64,000 nucleotides of DNA, taken from contig JBBIKW010000002.1 in NCBI GenBank assembly GCA_037445225.1, forward strand, positions 124,001 to 188,000, read 5' to 3'. Origin of the DNA: M3007 sp037445225 (GTDB lineage Bacteria; Bacteroidota; Bacteroidia; Chitinophagales; Saprospiraceae). The notes under the pieces were generated by a model, which searched no databases, was not told the DNA's origin, and saw only the letters and a list, made by a program, of their open reading frames with translations. Shown here in pieces: positions 25,586 through 33,914 of this stretch (position 1 is its first letter; each line of letters begins with the position of its first letter). Position numbers and translations under genes: made by a program.

Positions 25586-25816
25586 CTCTCCCTATCTCAT
25601 GCGGACGTATAAGTTTAAAAATTCAAAAGGACATGATCTCTATTGTTTTGAGAAGCGACCGCTTCAAGGTAGAGGAGTCCTGCCAGTATCGGAAATTTTA
25701 CTTCAGCACCTCAAAAAACACGGTAGGTTTCCTAACCGAGAGGGTGCGGAGTGCTGTAAGTATATCGAGCCGTTCTTTAAATGCTAGATGAGGCAGATGG
25801 TTTAGGCACGAGTCCC

Positions 25817-25824
25817 TACCTTTG
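25817..25824 (+). promoter_or_regulatory. -7 element of the gapA promoter
   Basis: TACCTTTG is a perfect TAnnTTTG, 38 bases before the gapA ATG at 25863. It also excludes much earlier starts. No -33 TTG stands at the right distance. Confidence 0.55.
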
Positions 25825-25862
25825 CGCTCAAATCATTGCTCACCCGTATAAGAAGAGGTTTT

Positions 25863-26855
25863 ATGGTAAAGAAACGCGTAGCCATTAACGGTTTTGGCCG
25901 TATCGGGCGCCTAACTTTTCGAAACTTACTCAAGAAAGAAGACATCGAGGTGGTTGCCATCAACGACCTAACGGACAACCAGACGTTGGCCCATTTGCTT
26001 AAGTACGATACCATGCACGGACGCTTCGACGGTACCGTCGCCGCCGACGATGAATACCTATATATTAGTGGTCAAAAAATCTTGGGCTCTGCTATCAAGA
26101 ATCCCGCTGAGTGTCCCTGGAAAGAGCTGAATGTCGATGTGGTGCTGGAGTGCACGGGCATCTTTTTGAGCCGAGATAAGGCGGAGTTGCACCTACAGGC
26201 AGGCGCTAAGCGCGTTATTTTGTCGGCGCCTCCGAAGACGGACGACATCCCCACTTTTGTTATCGGTGCAAACCATCGAGATATTAAGCCGACGGATACC
26301 ATCATTTCCAATGCCTCGTGCACGACCAACTGCTTGGTGCCCATGATTATGGTGCTCGACCGTGCCTTTGGCGTCGAGCAGCTGTTCATGAATACCATCC
26401 ACGCCTACACGGCCGATCAGAACCTTCAGGATGGGCCGCACCGCGACTTGCGCCGCGCGCGCGCGGCTGCTCAGAATATCGTGCCGACGAGTACCGGTGC
26501 GGCAAAGGCCGTCGTATTGGTAGCACCGCACCTCAAAGGCAAGATTGCTGCGCATTCCATGCGCGTGCCGGTGGCTACGGGTTCCGTTACCGACTGCGTG
26601 TGTACCCTTAAGAAGGCAGCTACGGCAGAAGAGATCAACGCCGTCTTCAAGGCCGCAGCGGAGTCTGACCTCAAGGGCATTCTCGAATACACTACCGATC
26701 CCATCGTCAGCAGCGACATCGTACAAAATCCGCACTCGTGCATTTTTGATGCTGGGCTGACACAGGTGAGTGGAAACACCTGCCGCATTGTCGGCTGGTA
26801 CGACAACGAAGCGGGCTACTCCGCTCGATTGGCCGACTTGTGCGCGTTGGTGTAG
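25863..26855 (+). CDS. gapA: Glyceraldehyde-3-phosphate dehydrogenase
   Basis: This 330-residue glycolytic enzyme oxidises GAP to 1,3-bisphosphoglycerate with NAD. The Rossmann start is VAINGFGRIGRLTFRN, and Asp35 (VAINDLTD) favours NAD over NADP. The catalytic Cys is C153 in SNASCTTNC, with the base His in NTIHAYTADQ. STGAAKAV and the C-terminal WYDNEAGYSARLADL complete the family. The start ATG (MVKKRVAINGFG) is chosen from family alignment; an in-frame ATG 27 bases upstream lies close to the promoter. A strong terminator follows, so it is a single-gene unit. Confidence 0.97.
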   Translation: MVKKRVAINGFGRIGRLTFRNLLKKEDIEVVAINDLTDNQTLAHLLKYDTMHGRFDGTVAADDEYLYISGQKILGSAIKNPAECPWKELNVDVVLECTGIFLSRDKAELHLQAGAKRVILSAPPKTDDIPTFVIGANHRDIKPTDTIISNASCTTNCLVPMIMVLDRAFGVEQLFMNTIHAYTADQNLQDGPHRDLRRARAAAQNIVPTSTGAAKAVVLVAPHLKGKIAAHSMRVPVATGSVTDCVCTLKKAATAEEINAVFKAAAESDLKGILEYTTDPIVSSDIVQNPHSCIFDAGLTQVSGNTCRIVGWYDNEAGYSARLADLCALV

Positions 26856-26892
26856 CCTTGCGACGCATATTTTGGCACTAAAATACCTCCCT

Positions 26893-26929
26893 GCGGCGCA
26901 GTTGTCCAAAGGCAGCTGCGCCGCTTTTA
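26893..26929 (+). terminator. Terminator of gapA
   Basis: The 9-bp stem GCGGCGCAG (26893-26901) pairs with CTGCGCCGC (26916-26924), followed by TTTTA. It lies 37 bases after the gapA stop. Confidence 0.8.
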
Positions 26930-27011
26930 TTGGATAGCTCAGGAAAATAGTGATGAACCTGTGAAGACATTGGGCTACCTAATTACCTGATGATGAGCCT
27001 ATAAGAAGTAT

Positions 27012-27033
27012 GCCCAGATTTATTAACCTGGGC
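27012..27033 (+). other. Short hairpin upstream of the TonB-dependent receptor
   Basis: GCCCAG and CTGGGC form a 6-bp stem around a 10-base AT-rich loop, 50 bases before the receptor start, followed by TTAATAT. It could be a weak terminator or a leader structure; there is no good promoter match between it and the gene. Confidence 0.35.
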
Positions 27034-27084
27034 TTAATATAGGGGTAACATTGCTGAGGTTGATTTGCGGCAAATTTTAGCGAC

Positions 27085-29907
27085 ATGCGATTACGCCTCT
27101 ATGCTCTTTTATTGTGGGCGATACCTGTGTTGTTGTCGGCTCAAGGGGGAATCATCACGGGTTCCATCGTCGACAAAGAAACCAAAGAAAAACTGATAGG
27201 CGCGACGGTTCGCATATTACCGCTCGGAGTGGGTTCAGCCTCAGATTTGAATGGCTTTTATTCTATTCGGAACGTTCCGCCCGGGAAATACTCAGCTGTT
27301 TTCTCTTATTTGGGCTATGAAGAAGTGACGATCAAGGATATTGAAGTAAAAGAAAACGAGCGAGTTACGCTGGACGTCGTCATGTCGGCCGGTTCGCTGG
27401 TGATGAATGAAGTCACCATCACGGAGTACCGAAAGACCAATACAGTGGCTGCGGTTTTGCTGGAAGTAAGGCAAGCAAAGCAGGTGGTAAGTGGTGTATC
27501 GAGTCAGCAGATCCAGAAATCGCAGGACAACAATGCGGCCCAGGTGATTCAGCGTATCCCAGGAGTTACCATCGTGGAGAACCGCTTCGTGATGGTTCGC
27601 GGCCTGAACGAGCGCTATAACAACGTGATGATCAACAACGTGCCGGCACCGAGCACGGAAATCGACCGCCGCACGTTTTCCTTTGACCTCATTTCCAGCA
27701 GCGCCTTGGATCGCATGTTGATTTTCAAGTCGGGCGCGTCGGAGCTGCCGGGCGACTTTGCTGGGGGGGTGATCAAGCTTTTTACCGTAGAGCCGGAGAA
27801 AGATTTTACTAAGGTCAGCCTCGGTGTTGGCTACCGGGTAAATACCACAGGAGGAGACTATTTTCAAAGTCAAGGTTCTCCGACGGATTTTTTGGGCTTT
27901 GATAATGGCTTTCGCCAGTTGCCCGCTAATTTTCCGAGTTCATTTCAGTTGCAGTCTTCCTCGCGCTCTTCGCAGTTGCGCAAGGATGCCGCTGACTTGC
28001 TGCCAAACAACTACAATCCCACGCAGCGCACAGCCCTTCCTGACCACTCTCTGGGCTTTAGCTTAGGTCGCGAAATACTTTTAGGCAGCAAGAGGTTAAA
28101 TACAATCAACATTTTAAACTATTCCACCTCTTACCAATACTACCGGCGCGATTTCTACCGCTACTTTGAGTGGGAAGATCGCACTTCTCCTATCGATCTG
28201 CGCTTCCGATTCGACGACGACACCTACGAGAAAGTCAATCGGATTAGCCTTCTTTCGAACTGGCGGCTTCGCCTGAACGAGAACAACACCATTTTTTTCA
28301 AGAACCTCTTTAACCAGATAGGCGAAAACGAGACCATCCTGCGGCGCGGATCGGATTTCATTCAGCGTCCGGGAGACAAGCTGGCCAATTACTTGTTGGG
28401 TTATCGCTCGCGCAGCATCTACTTAGGACAATTTGAAGGCGATCACCAGTTGAGCGAGCGCCGATTTTTGCGTTGGGTAGGTGGTGTAAGCCTTCTAACC
28501 GAGAATGAGCCCGATTTGCGTCGTTTTCGCATCTTTCAACCGGCTGGACAAAACGAGGCGCCTTTTCAGATCATTTTGCCACCGTCCTCCAACTTGTTCG
28601 AGACAGGGCGCTACTATGGTAAACTCTTCGAAATATCCGGTAATCACGGCTTAGATTACGCTTGGACAATAGACGGCGGAATAAACAATAACAAGAAAAA
28701 GGTCCTGAAAGCTGGATATCTGATCGACTATCGCTATCGAGACTTCGACTCTCGCTACATTTCCACCTTGTATCCCGGCTTTTTCAATCCAGCGGTGGGG
28801 GATAGCCTGGCTAAGTTGCCTCTTACAGAGGTTTTCGCCAGTCGAAACTATCAGACGCGTGATGGCTTCGTGATAGAGGAGGGTACGCGGCCCATCGACT
28901 CGTATACGGGGCAAAGTTTGACGGCTGCGGGGTATGTGGGAGCTGACTGGGTCTTCGGACTGCTGGATCTATCGGCAGGGGTTCGCGGTGAGTTTAATGA
29001 TCAGCGCGTAGATGGCTTCGACGACTCGGGACCGGTGGCGGCGCGCAACACCGTCTTCGCTCCCTTGCCGTTCGCGAATGCTGGGTATAATCTGTCGGAG
29101 TCCTCGGTGTTGCGTTTGGCTTACAGCCGAACGCTCAACCGACCAGAATTTCGAGAGCTAGCGCCGTTCCTGTTCTACGACTACGAGCTGGAGGCTGCCC
29201 GTTTTGGGAATCCTCGCTTAAGACCCTCTTTTATTCACAACGCAGACCTCCGCTATGAGATATATCCTCGGCCCGGAGAGACCTTCAACGTAGCCCTTTT
29301 CTACAAATATTTCAACGACCCCATAGAAAACAAGACGGTAGTTACTACAGAACAGCCCAATTTCTCCTACATCAATGCCGATTTTGCCCAGAATTACGGC
29401 GTGGAAGTAGAGATTAGAAAATCGCTCCGCGGGCTTACTAATGTAGGATTTTTAGACCATCTCTCCATCAACGCCAACGCCGCTTGGATTCGTTCCAAAG
29501 TGGATCTGGGCCCGAATGTTCCTGCCCAAGACCAGGTGCGCCCCCTTCAAGGGCAGTCGCCTTACATTGCCAACCTTATCCTGTACTACGACGACGACCA
29601 CGAAAACGGCTTCTCTGCTGCGCTGGCCTACAACATCTTCGGAGAGCGAATCTTTTCAGTAGGCGATGTGCTCTACCCTACCATATACGAGCTGCCTCGC
29701 CATAGCCTAGATCTGACGCTCACTAAGCGATTCGGACGGGTAGTTTACAAGTTAGGAATGCACAATCTCCTCGACGCGCCCTTCCGATTCTATCAAGATT
29801 CTGACCGCAATGAGAAGATAGACGTCGCTATAGACCACCCGGTGTTCACTTTTCGGAGGGGGCAGTTAGTGAATCTTAACATCACCTATGATCTATCTAA
29901 GCAATAA
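27085..29907 (+). CDS. TonB-dependent outer-membrane receptor with carboxypeptidase-like N-domain
   Basis: This 940-residue protein starts with a signal peptide (LYALLLWAIPVLLSAQ). A CarboxypepD-regulatory-like beta-sandwich follows (GIITGSIVDKETKEKLIGAT, about 22-110), then a plug (AAQVIQRIPGVTIVENRF, VRGLNERYNNVMINNVPAP, SGASELPGDFAGGVIKL), then a 22-strand barrel ending in an aromatic/polar strand (LVNLNITYDL). It imports a ligand with TonB/ExbBD energy. The plug resembles the 'VRGL.ERY' receptor group rather than the SusC group, and no SusD follows. Its partner is the beta-helix lipoprotein 34 bases downstream. The ligand is unknown. Confidence 0.9.
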   Translation: MRLRLYALLLWAIPVLLSAQGGIITGSIVDKETKEKLIGATVRILPLGVGSASDLNGFYSIRNVPPGKYSAVFSYLGYEEVTIKDIEVKENERVTLDVVMSAGSLVMNEVTITEYRKTNTVAAVLLEVRQAKQVVSGVSSQQIQKSQDNNAAQVIQRIPGVTIVENRFVMVRGLNERYNNVMINNVPAPSTEIDRRTFSFDLISSSALDRMLIFKSGASELPGDFAGGVIKLFTVEPEKDFTKVSLGVGYRVNTTGGDYFQSQGSPTDFLGFDNGFRQLPANFPSSFQLQSSSRSSQLRKDAADLLPNNYNPTQRTALPDHSLGFSLGREILLGSKRLNTINILNYSTSYQYYRRDFYRYFEWEDRTSPIDLRFRFDDDTYEKVNRISLLSNWRLRLNENNTIFFKNLFNQIGENETILRRGSDFIQRPGDKLANYLLGYRSRSIYLGQFEGDHQLSERRFLRWVGGVSLLTENEPDLRRFRIFQPAGQNEAPFQIILPPSSNLFETGRYYGKLFEISGNHGLDYAWTIDGGINNNKKKVLKAGYLIDYRYRDFDSRYISTLYPGFFNPAVGDSLAKLPLTEVFASRNYQTRDGFVIEEGTRPIDSYTGQSLTAAGYVGADWVFGLLDLSAGVRGEFNDQRVDGFDDSGPVAARNTVFAPLPFANAGYNLSESSVLRLAYSRTLNRPEFRELAPFLFYDYELEAARFGNPRLRPSFIHNADLRYEIYPRPGETFNVALFYKYFNDPIENKTVVTTEQPNFSYINADFAQNYGVEVEIRKSLRGLTNVGFLDHLSINANAAWIRSKVDLGPNVPAQDQVRPLQGQSPYIANLILYYDDDHENGFSAALAYNIFGERIFSVGDVLYPTIYELPRHSLDLTLTKRFGRVVYKLGMHNLLDAPFRFYQDSDRNEKIDVAIDHPVFTFRRGQLVNLNITYDLSKQ

Positions 29908-29941
29908 AAAATCCAATCATTTCAAAAAAACTTTATTGCAC

Positions 29942-31354
29942 ATGAAAAACAGTATTTTCGGCTATCTCGCTTTGTTGTTAGGCAGTGTCCTTCTTTTTTC
30001 CGCTTGCGAAAAAAAGAGTACGCCAAACAATCCGGACAACCCGGGTGACCAGTTGGTGGTGCTGGAAGGAGACCTCACCACGCGTACCCTCACTGCAGAC
30101 AAAAAGTATCTGCTCGAAGGGCAGGTCTTTGTTCGCAATGGACAAACGCTTACTATCGAACCCGGCACTATCATCTTCGGCGACAAGCGCACTAAGGGCA
30201 CGCTCATTATCGATCGCGGTGGCCGTATTATTGCCAACGGCACTGTGGACAAGCCTATTGTCTTTACCTCTGCGCAAGGTGAGGGTGAGCGCGACCGCGG
30301 TGACTGGGGTGGATTAGTTATCTTGGGCCGTGCTAACGTAAACCAGCCGGATCCGGTCATCGAAGGCATCACTCCGCCGGTAGTGTTCGGCACGACGGGT
30401 AGTTCAGCTAACGACGACGAGAGCTCCGGCTCGCTCCGATATGTTCGGGTGGAGTTCGCCGGCATCGAGCTGACGCCGAACAATGAAACCAACTCCATCA
30501 CTATCGGAGGCGTCGGACGCGGAACGGTTATGGAGTATCTGCAGGTTTCTTTCGGCGGCGACGACGGGTTCGAGTTTTTCGGTGGAACGCACAACGCCAA
30601 GTACCTCATCTCTTTTGGCACGTGGGACGACGATTTCGACATGGACTATGGCTTTGCCGGCAACGTGCAATTTGGTTTAGCCGTCCGCTATCCTAGCTTC
30701 GCCGACCAGTCGCAGTCCAACGGTTTCGAGACGGATAACGGTCCGAATGATAACGACGTGCAGCCGTATACGAATGGTGTGTTCTCGAACATCACTGTCA
30801 TCGGGCCTACGGGACCAGCTGGTAACAGCATCAGCGCTAACTACGGCTTTGCCGCTGACTTCCGACGCCGTACGGCGCTCTCGGTGTTCAACTCCGTGTT
30901 TGTTGGATTTCCGCGCGGCATCCGCTTCAACCAGGCGTCGGTTTTGAATCAATTCCAGAGCGGCCGGGGTGCTTTGGCCAATAACATCTTATGGGCTTCG
31001 AGCGAGGCGAACGCATATAATGCCGGCTCCGGCGTAGCGGTTGCTGATGTGAAGGCATATTGGGAAGCCAATGGCAATACCACGATAACCTCTGCAGCAG
31101 CCGATGCTTACAATTCCATCGGAATTAAAGCTGATTTGTTCTTCGGATCGCGTTTGAATACGGGCTACCCTGCAGACCCGGACTTCACCCTGACTTCGGG
31201 AACGGCAGCCAGCGGTGCCAAATTCGACCATCCAAAGTTCGGCGAAGCGAATCGCCAAGGCTTCTTCACGAACGTTTCTCACCGTGGCGCCTTTGGCAAT
31301 ACGGATTGGACGAACGGTTGGGCTCAGTTCCGACCGATCGATGCTACGTATTGA
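29942..31354 (+). CDS. Beta-helix-like surface lipoprotein paired with the TonB receptor
   Basis: This 470-residue lipoprotein has its Cys at 21 (GSVLLFSAC). After a disordered stretch (PNNPDNPGD) comes a long, Gly/Asn/Asp-rich domain with parallel-beta features: TLTIEPGTIIFGDK, then IIDRGGRIIANG, RGDWGGLVILGRANVN, RYVRVEFAGIEL, and VSFGGDDGFEFFGGTHNAKY. These match a widespread Bacteroidota family, often mislabelled as a multidrug transporter, that accompanies TonB receptors. It has no transporter-like membrane helices. The start is the ATG before the signal peptide; an in-frame ATG 54 bases earlier overlaps the receptor's end. A surface-exposed ligand-binding role is inferred. Confidence 0.85.
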   Translation: MKNSIFGYLALLLGSVLLFSACEKKSTPNNPDNPGDQLVVLEGDLTTRTLTADKKYLLEGQVFVRNGQTLTIEPGTIIFGDKRTKGTLIIDRGGRIIANGTVDKPIVFTSAQGEGERDRGDWGGLVILGRANVNQPDPVIEGITPPVVFGTTGSSANDDESSGSLRYVRVEFAGIELTPNNETNSITIGGVGRGTVMEYLQVSFGGDDGFEFFGGTHNAKYLISFGTWDDDFDMDYGFAGNVQFGLAVRYPSFADQSQSNGFETDNGPNDNDVQPYTNGVFSNITVIGPTGPAGNSISANYGFAADFRRRTALSVFNSVFVGFPRGIRFNQASVLNQFQSGRGALANNILWASSEANAYNAGSGVAVADVKAYWEANGNTTITSAAADAYNSIGIKADLFFGSRLNTGYPADPDFTLTSGTAASGAKFDHPKFGEANRQGFFTNVSHRGAFGNTDWTNGWAQFRPIDATY

Positions 31355-31378
31355 TGTTTAAAGCCTATCCCGATAATG

Positions 31379-31422
31379 GAGACTTGCTGTCCTGTGCCAG
31401 AGACAGCAAGTCTCTTATTTTT
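31379..31422 (+). terminator. Terminator of the TonB-receptor operon
   Basis: A perfect 13-bp stem (31379-31391 with 31402-31414, arm sequence GAGACTTGCTGTC) has a 10-base loop and is followed by TTATTTTT. It closes the receptor/lipoprotein unit. Its T-tract also spells TATTTTTG (31416-31423), a possible promoter element for the next gene. Confidence 0.88.
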
Positions 31423-31459
31423 GGCTCCTATCTGTCTCATGTTATCTTAAAAGCATCGT

Positions 31460-32074
31460 ATGCGCATCTGTCTTTTAACCCTTATTTCATTGGCTGCTCT
31501 GCTGACTTCTTGTGAGCGATCCAAGCCCTCTCCCGTTGGCCAGAAATTGGATGCCCAGCAGGCGGATCTACTTCTTTCTCAAATCATTCGCTATGTGGGC
31601 CATCTTGCGCCGAGGGCGACACATCAAACCAAGTTTGATACTGCCTTCGACCGGTTCTATGCCGCAGAGGCACGCAAGCACCGCATAGACCTTTACCACA
31701 AAGAAGACCAAACGGGCACCATCTACCTGCTCGTGACTCGCCCGGCGCCCAGTCTACAAGTGAAGCGAGTGGCTATCGGTATTGAGATGCGGATGATAAA
31801 CGACTCTATCGCATACTATCGCGAAGTGTTCCGGACATGGAAAATGCCGGAAGAAGTACTGGCCAAAAAAGGGCGCTTTCTTTTTGAAAAGATGGTGCGC
31901 GGTGAAGACCTCAGCCCCTACTACCCTCAGCACTCGGGAGAGGAAGAGTACATCGAGTTTCCCGACCCCCACACGCATTTCGACGTGGAACAGCGCCGAT
32001 GGGTGACAACTTTGAAGGTCCATCCAGAGGCGTTGCGGGAGCAGTTCGAGCGATCCTCCGGCAAAGACAAATAG
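31460..32074 (+). CDS. Small lipoprotein, unknown function
   Basis: This 204-residue protein has the signal peptide and lipobox MRICLLTLISLAALLTSC (lipidated Cys 18). The mature part is a mixed alpha/beta domain with SQIIRYVGHLAPRATHQTKF, FDRFYAAEARKHRIDLYHKE and VKRVAIGIEMRMINDSI, ending in a charged tail (REQFERSSGKDK). I recognise no catalytic motif. Lipoproteins of this size and pattern occur in many Bacteroidota without a known role. It follows the strong terminator and is convergent with nspC, with 6 bases between stops. Confidence 0.72.
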   Translation: MRICLLTLISLAALLTSCERSKPSPVGQKLDAQQADLLLSQIIRYVGHLAPRATHQTKFDTAFDRFYAAEARKHRIDLYHKEDQTGTIYLLVTRPAPSLQVKRVAIGIEMRMINDSIAYYREVFRTWKMPEEVLAKKGRFLFEKMVRGEDLSPYYPQHSGEEEYIEFPDPHTHFDVEQRRWVTTLKVHPEALREQFERSSGKDK

Positions 32075-32080
32075 AGCAGC

Positions 32081-33223
32081 TCAGGAAAGGCGCCCTTTAT
32101 AGTCCCGGTAGCGGAAGCGCCGTACCACTTCAAATCGGCCGTCCTCTCGCCAAAGGGCAATCGAGGGATGGGTTACTCCGTTGAACATGGTCGTCTTCAC
32201 CATCGTGTAGTGGATCATATCCTCTAAGACGATTTTCTGCCCGACGCGCAAGGGAGCGTCAAAAGCGTACTCCTCCATAAAGTCGCCGCTTAGGCAGCTT
32301 ACTCCTCCTAAGCGGTACCGGTACTTATCGCTGGTTAAGGGCTCTGTTCGAGCGCCCCTTATCCGAGGCCGGTAGGGCATTTCCAAGGTGTCGGGCATAT
32401 GGGCGGTAAAAGAGACGTCCAGGATAGCGGTTTTAACGCCTTTATTTTCTACGATATCTAAGACGGTAGCGACAAGCACACCGGTTTCCCAGGCCACAGC
32501 GCTCCCCGGCTCGAGAACGACGTGTAGGTGCGGATATCGAGATTTAAAACCTCGGAGCACTCGAATGAGGTGTTCCACATCGTAGTCGGCCCGAGTGATC
32601 AGGTGCCCCCCGCCCATGTTTACCCATTTTAATTGGGGTAAAAAAGCGCCAAAGCGTGCTTCGAAGTGTTCGAGCACCTTCTCTAAGTGATAACTCGAAC
32701 TTTCACACAGCACATGAAAGTGAAGTCCCTCAATATCGGAGGGCAGTTTTCCTCGGAGGTTGTCGGCCACTTCACCCAGTCGAGACCCCGGCGAAGCCGG
32801 ATTGTACAGGGCTGCCTCCACCGGCGACCACTCTGGGTTGACGCGCAGACCCATGCTGATAGGTTCGGGATGGCGCAGAACCCGTTGCCGAAAACGCCGG
32901 TACTGCGATAGCGAGTTAAACGTAATGTGGCTCGAATATCTTAAAATTTGGCCAAATTCTCGAGGTATGTACGCTACGGCATAAGTGTGTGCTTTGCACT
33001 GCATCTCCTCGTAGCAGAGCCGCGCCTCGTTGAGCGAAGATGCCGTAGCTCCGCGAAGATATTGACGCACCAAGGGAAAAACGCTCCACATGGCAAAGCC
33101 TTTGAACGCCAAGATGATTTGGACACCAGCGCTTCTTTGGACGTAATCGATGCGCTCTAGATTGCGGCGCAACAGCGGTTCTTCGAGGACAAAGCAAGGA
33201 GAGGGAATGCGAGCGATATCCAT
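32081..33223 (-). CDS. nspC: Carboxynorspermidine decarboxylase
   Basis: This 380-residue PLP enzyme of the alanine-racemase/ornithine-decarboxylase fold III removes CO2 from carboxy(nor)spermidine, the last step of the alternative spermidine route. K41 (ILAFKGFAMWSV) would bind PLP. LHFHVLCES, VNMGGGHLIT and HVVLEPGSAVAW line the cofactor, and LGGVSCLSGDFMEEY with the active-site Cys closes the site. No carboxyspermidine dehydrogenase gene is adjacent. On the minus strand TACCTTTA (33248-33241) is a near-match to a -7 element. Start chosen at MDIARIPSPC; an in-frame ATG 9 bases earlier is possible. Confidence 0.92.
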   Translation of the reverse strand: MDIARIPSPCFVLEEPLLRRNLERIDYVQRSAGVQIILAFKGFAMWSVFPLVRQYLRGATASSLNEARLCYEEMQCKAHTYAVAYIPREFGQILRYSSHITFNSLSQYRRFRQRVLRHPEPISMGLRVNPEWSPVEAALYNPASPGSRLGEVADNLRGKLPSDIEGLHFHVLCESSSYHLEKVLEHFEARFGAFLPQLKWVNMGGGHLITRADYDVEHLIRVLRGFKSRYPHLHVVLEPGSAVAWETGVLVATVLDIVENKGVKTAILDVSFTAHMPDTLEMPYRPRIRGARTEPLTSDKYRYRLGGVSCLSGDFMEEYAFDAPLRVGQKIVLEDMIHYTMVKTTMFNGVTHPSIALWREDGRFEVVRRFRYRDYKGRLS

Positions 33224-33317
33224 TGTTGTCAAAAGCGGCGTAAAGGTAGTGGTTAACTTGCATCTTACCGCGCGCGACTCATGGGTCTAAGCAGGTCGTG
33301 AAAAAACAAGGGTAGCC

Positions 33318-33349
33318 TTTGCAAACAACGAAGAGATGCCCTATCTTTG
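33318..33349 (+). promoter_or_regulatory. Promoter of greA
   Basis: TTTG at 33318-33321, a 20-base spacer, and TATCTTTG at 33342-33349 give the same arrangement as the rpsU promoter. The transcript would begin about 33355 and include a terminator-like hairpin. Confidence 0.78.
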
Positions 33350-33358
33350 CCGCATAAA

Positions 33359-33400
33359 AGAAACGTTTCTGCCTAGAGGTGGGAACGTTTCTATTTTTTA
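33359..33400 (+). terminator. Intrinsic terminator/attenuator in the greA leader
   Basis: AGAAACGTT (33359-33367) pairs perfectly with AACGTTTCT (33384-33392), followed at once by ATTTTTTA. It lies between the greA promoter and its start codon, so some transcripts should end here and yield a short leader RNA. GreA itself can alter RNA polymerase pausing, so autoregulation is plausible. Confidence 0.7.
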
Positions 33401-33424
33401 TCCTAACCTAAAAAGGAAGTATCT

Positions 33425-33901
33425 ATGTCAGGGTACACGTATTTAACGAAGAGCGGCTACGAGAAGCTTAAGGCGGAGCTGGAAGAGCTCAAAACCACTG
33501 GCCGAGCGGAGGCAGCGCGTGCAATCGCTGAGGCACGTGCGCAGGGCGATTTATCGGAAAACGCCGAATACGACGCGGCAAAAGAAGCCCAAGGAATGTT
33601 GGAGATGCGTATCAGCGAGTTAGAAACACTGCTGGTCAACGCTCGGATCTTAGATGAGTCGCAAGTGGATACCTCCCAAGTCGCTATCTTTTCGAACGTC
33701 ACCATCAAGAACTTAAAAACGGGAAAACAGCTGACGTATAAGTTGGTGTCGGAAACGGAGGCCGACATAAAGCAGATGAAAATTTCTGTTTCCTCGCCGA
33801 TTGGCTCCGGCTTGTTAGGTAAAAAACGCGGTGAAATTGCTAAGATATCCACACCAGGCGGTATCTTGGAATTTGAGATTATAGATATTTCCATTGGATA
33901 A
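33425..33901 (+). CDS. greA: Transcription elongation factor GreA
   Basis: This 158-residue factor enters the RNA polymerase secondary channel and stimulates cleavage of backtracked RNA. The N-terminal coiled coil holds the acidic tip residues in DLSENAEYDAAKEAQ. The C-terminal FKBP-like domain has SSPIGSGLLGKKRGEIAKI and the terminal GGILEFEIIDISI strand. Normal length. Its leader has a hairpin plus T-tract (see 33359-33400). The HIT gene follows 13 bases later. Confidence 0.96.
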   Translation: MSGYTYLTKSGYEKLKAELEELKTTGRAEAARAIAEARAQGDLSENAEYDAAKEAQGMLEMRISELETLLVNARILDESQVDTSQVAIFSNVTIKNLKTGKQLTYKLVSETEADIKQMKISVSSPIGSGLLGKKRGEIAKISTPGGILEFEIIDISIG

Positions 33902-33914
33902 ATCTGCCGCTACT

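Larger units (their letters stand above)
24997..25862. other. Non-coding stretch between the ATPase pseudogene and gapA
   Basis: No intact gene is present. A degenerate minus-strand transposase (listed separately) fills most of it. 25586-25816 holds nothing that I recognise, and the gapA promoter element lies at the end. Confidence 0.65.

Noticed and set aside
25254..25787. A 177-codon plus-strand frame.
   Set aside because: It is antisense to the degenerate transposase, whose minus-strand motifs are far more convincing.
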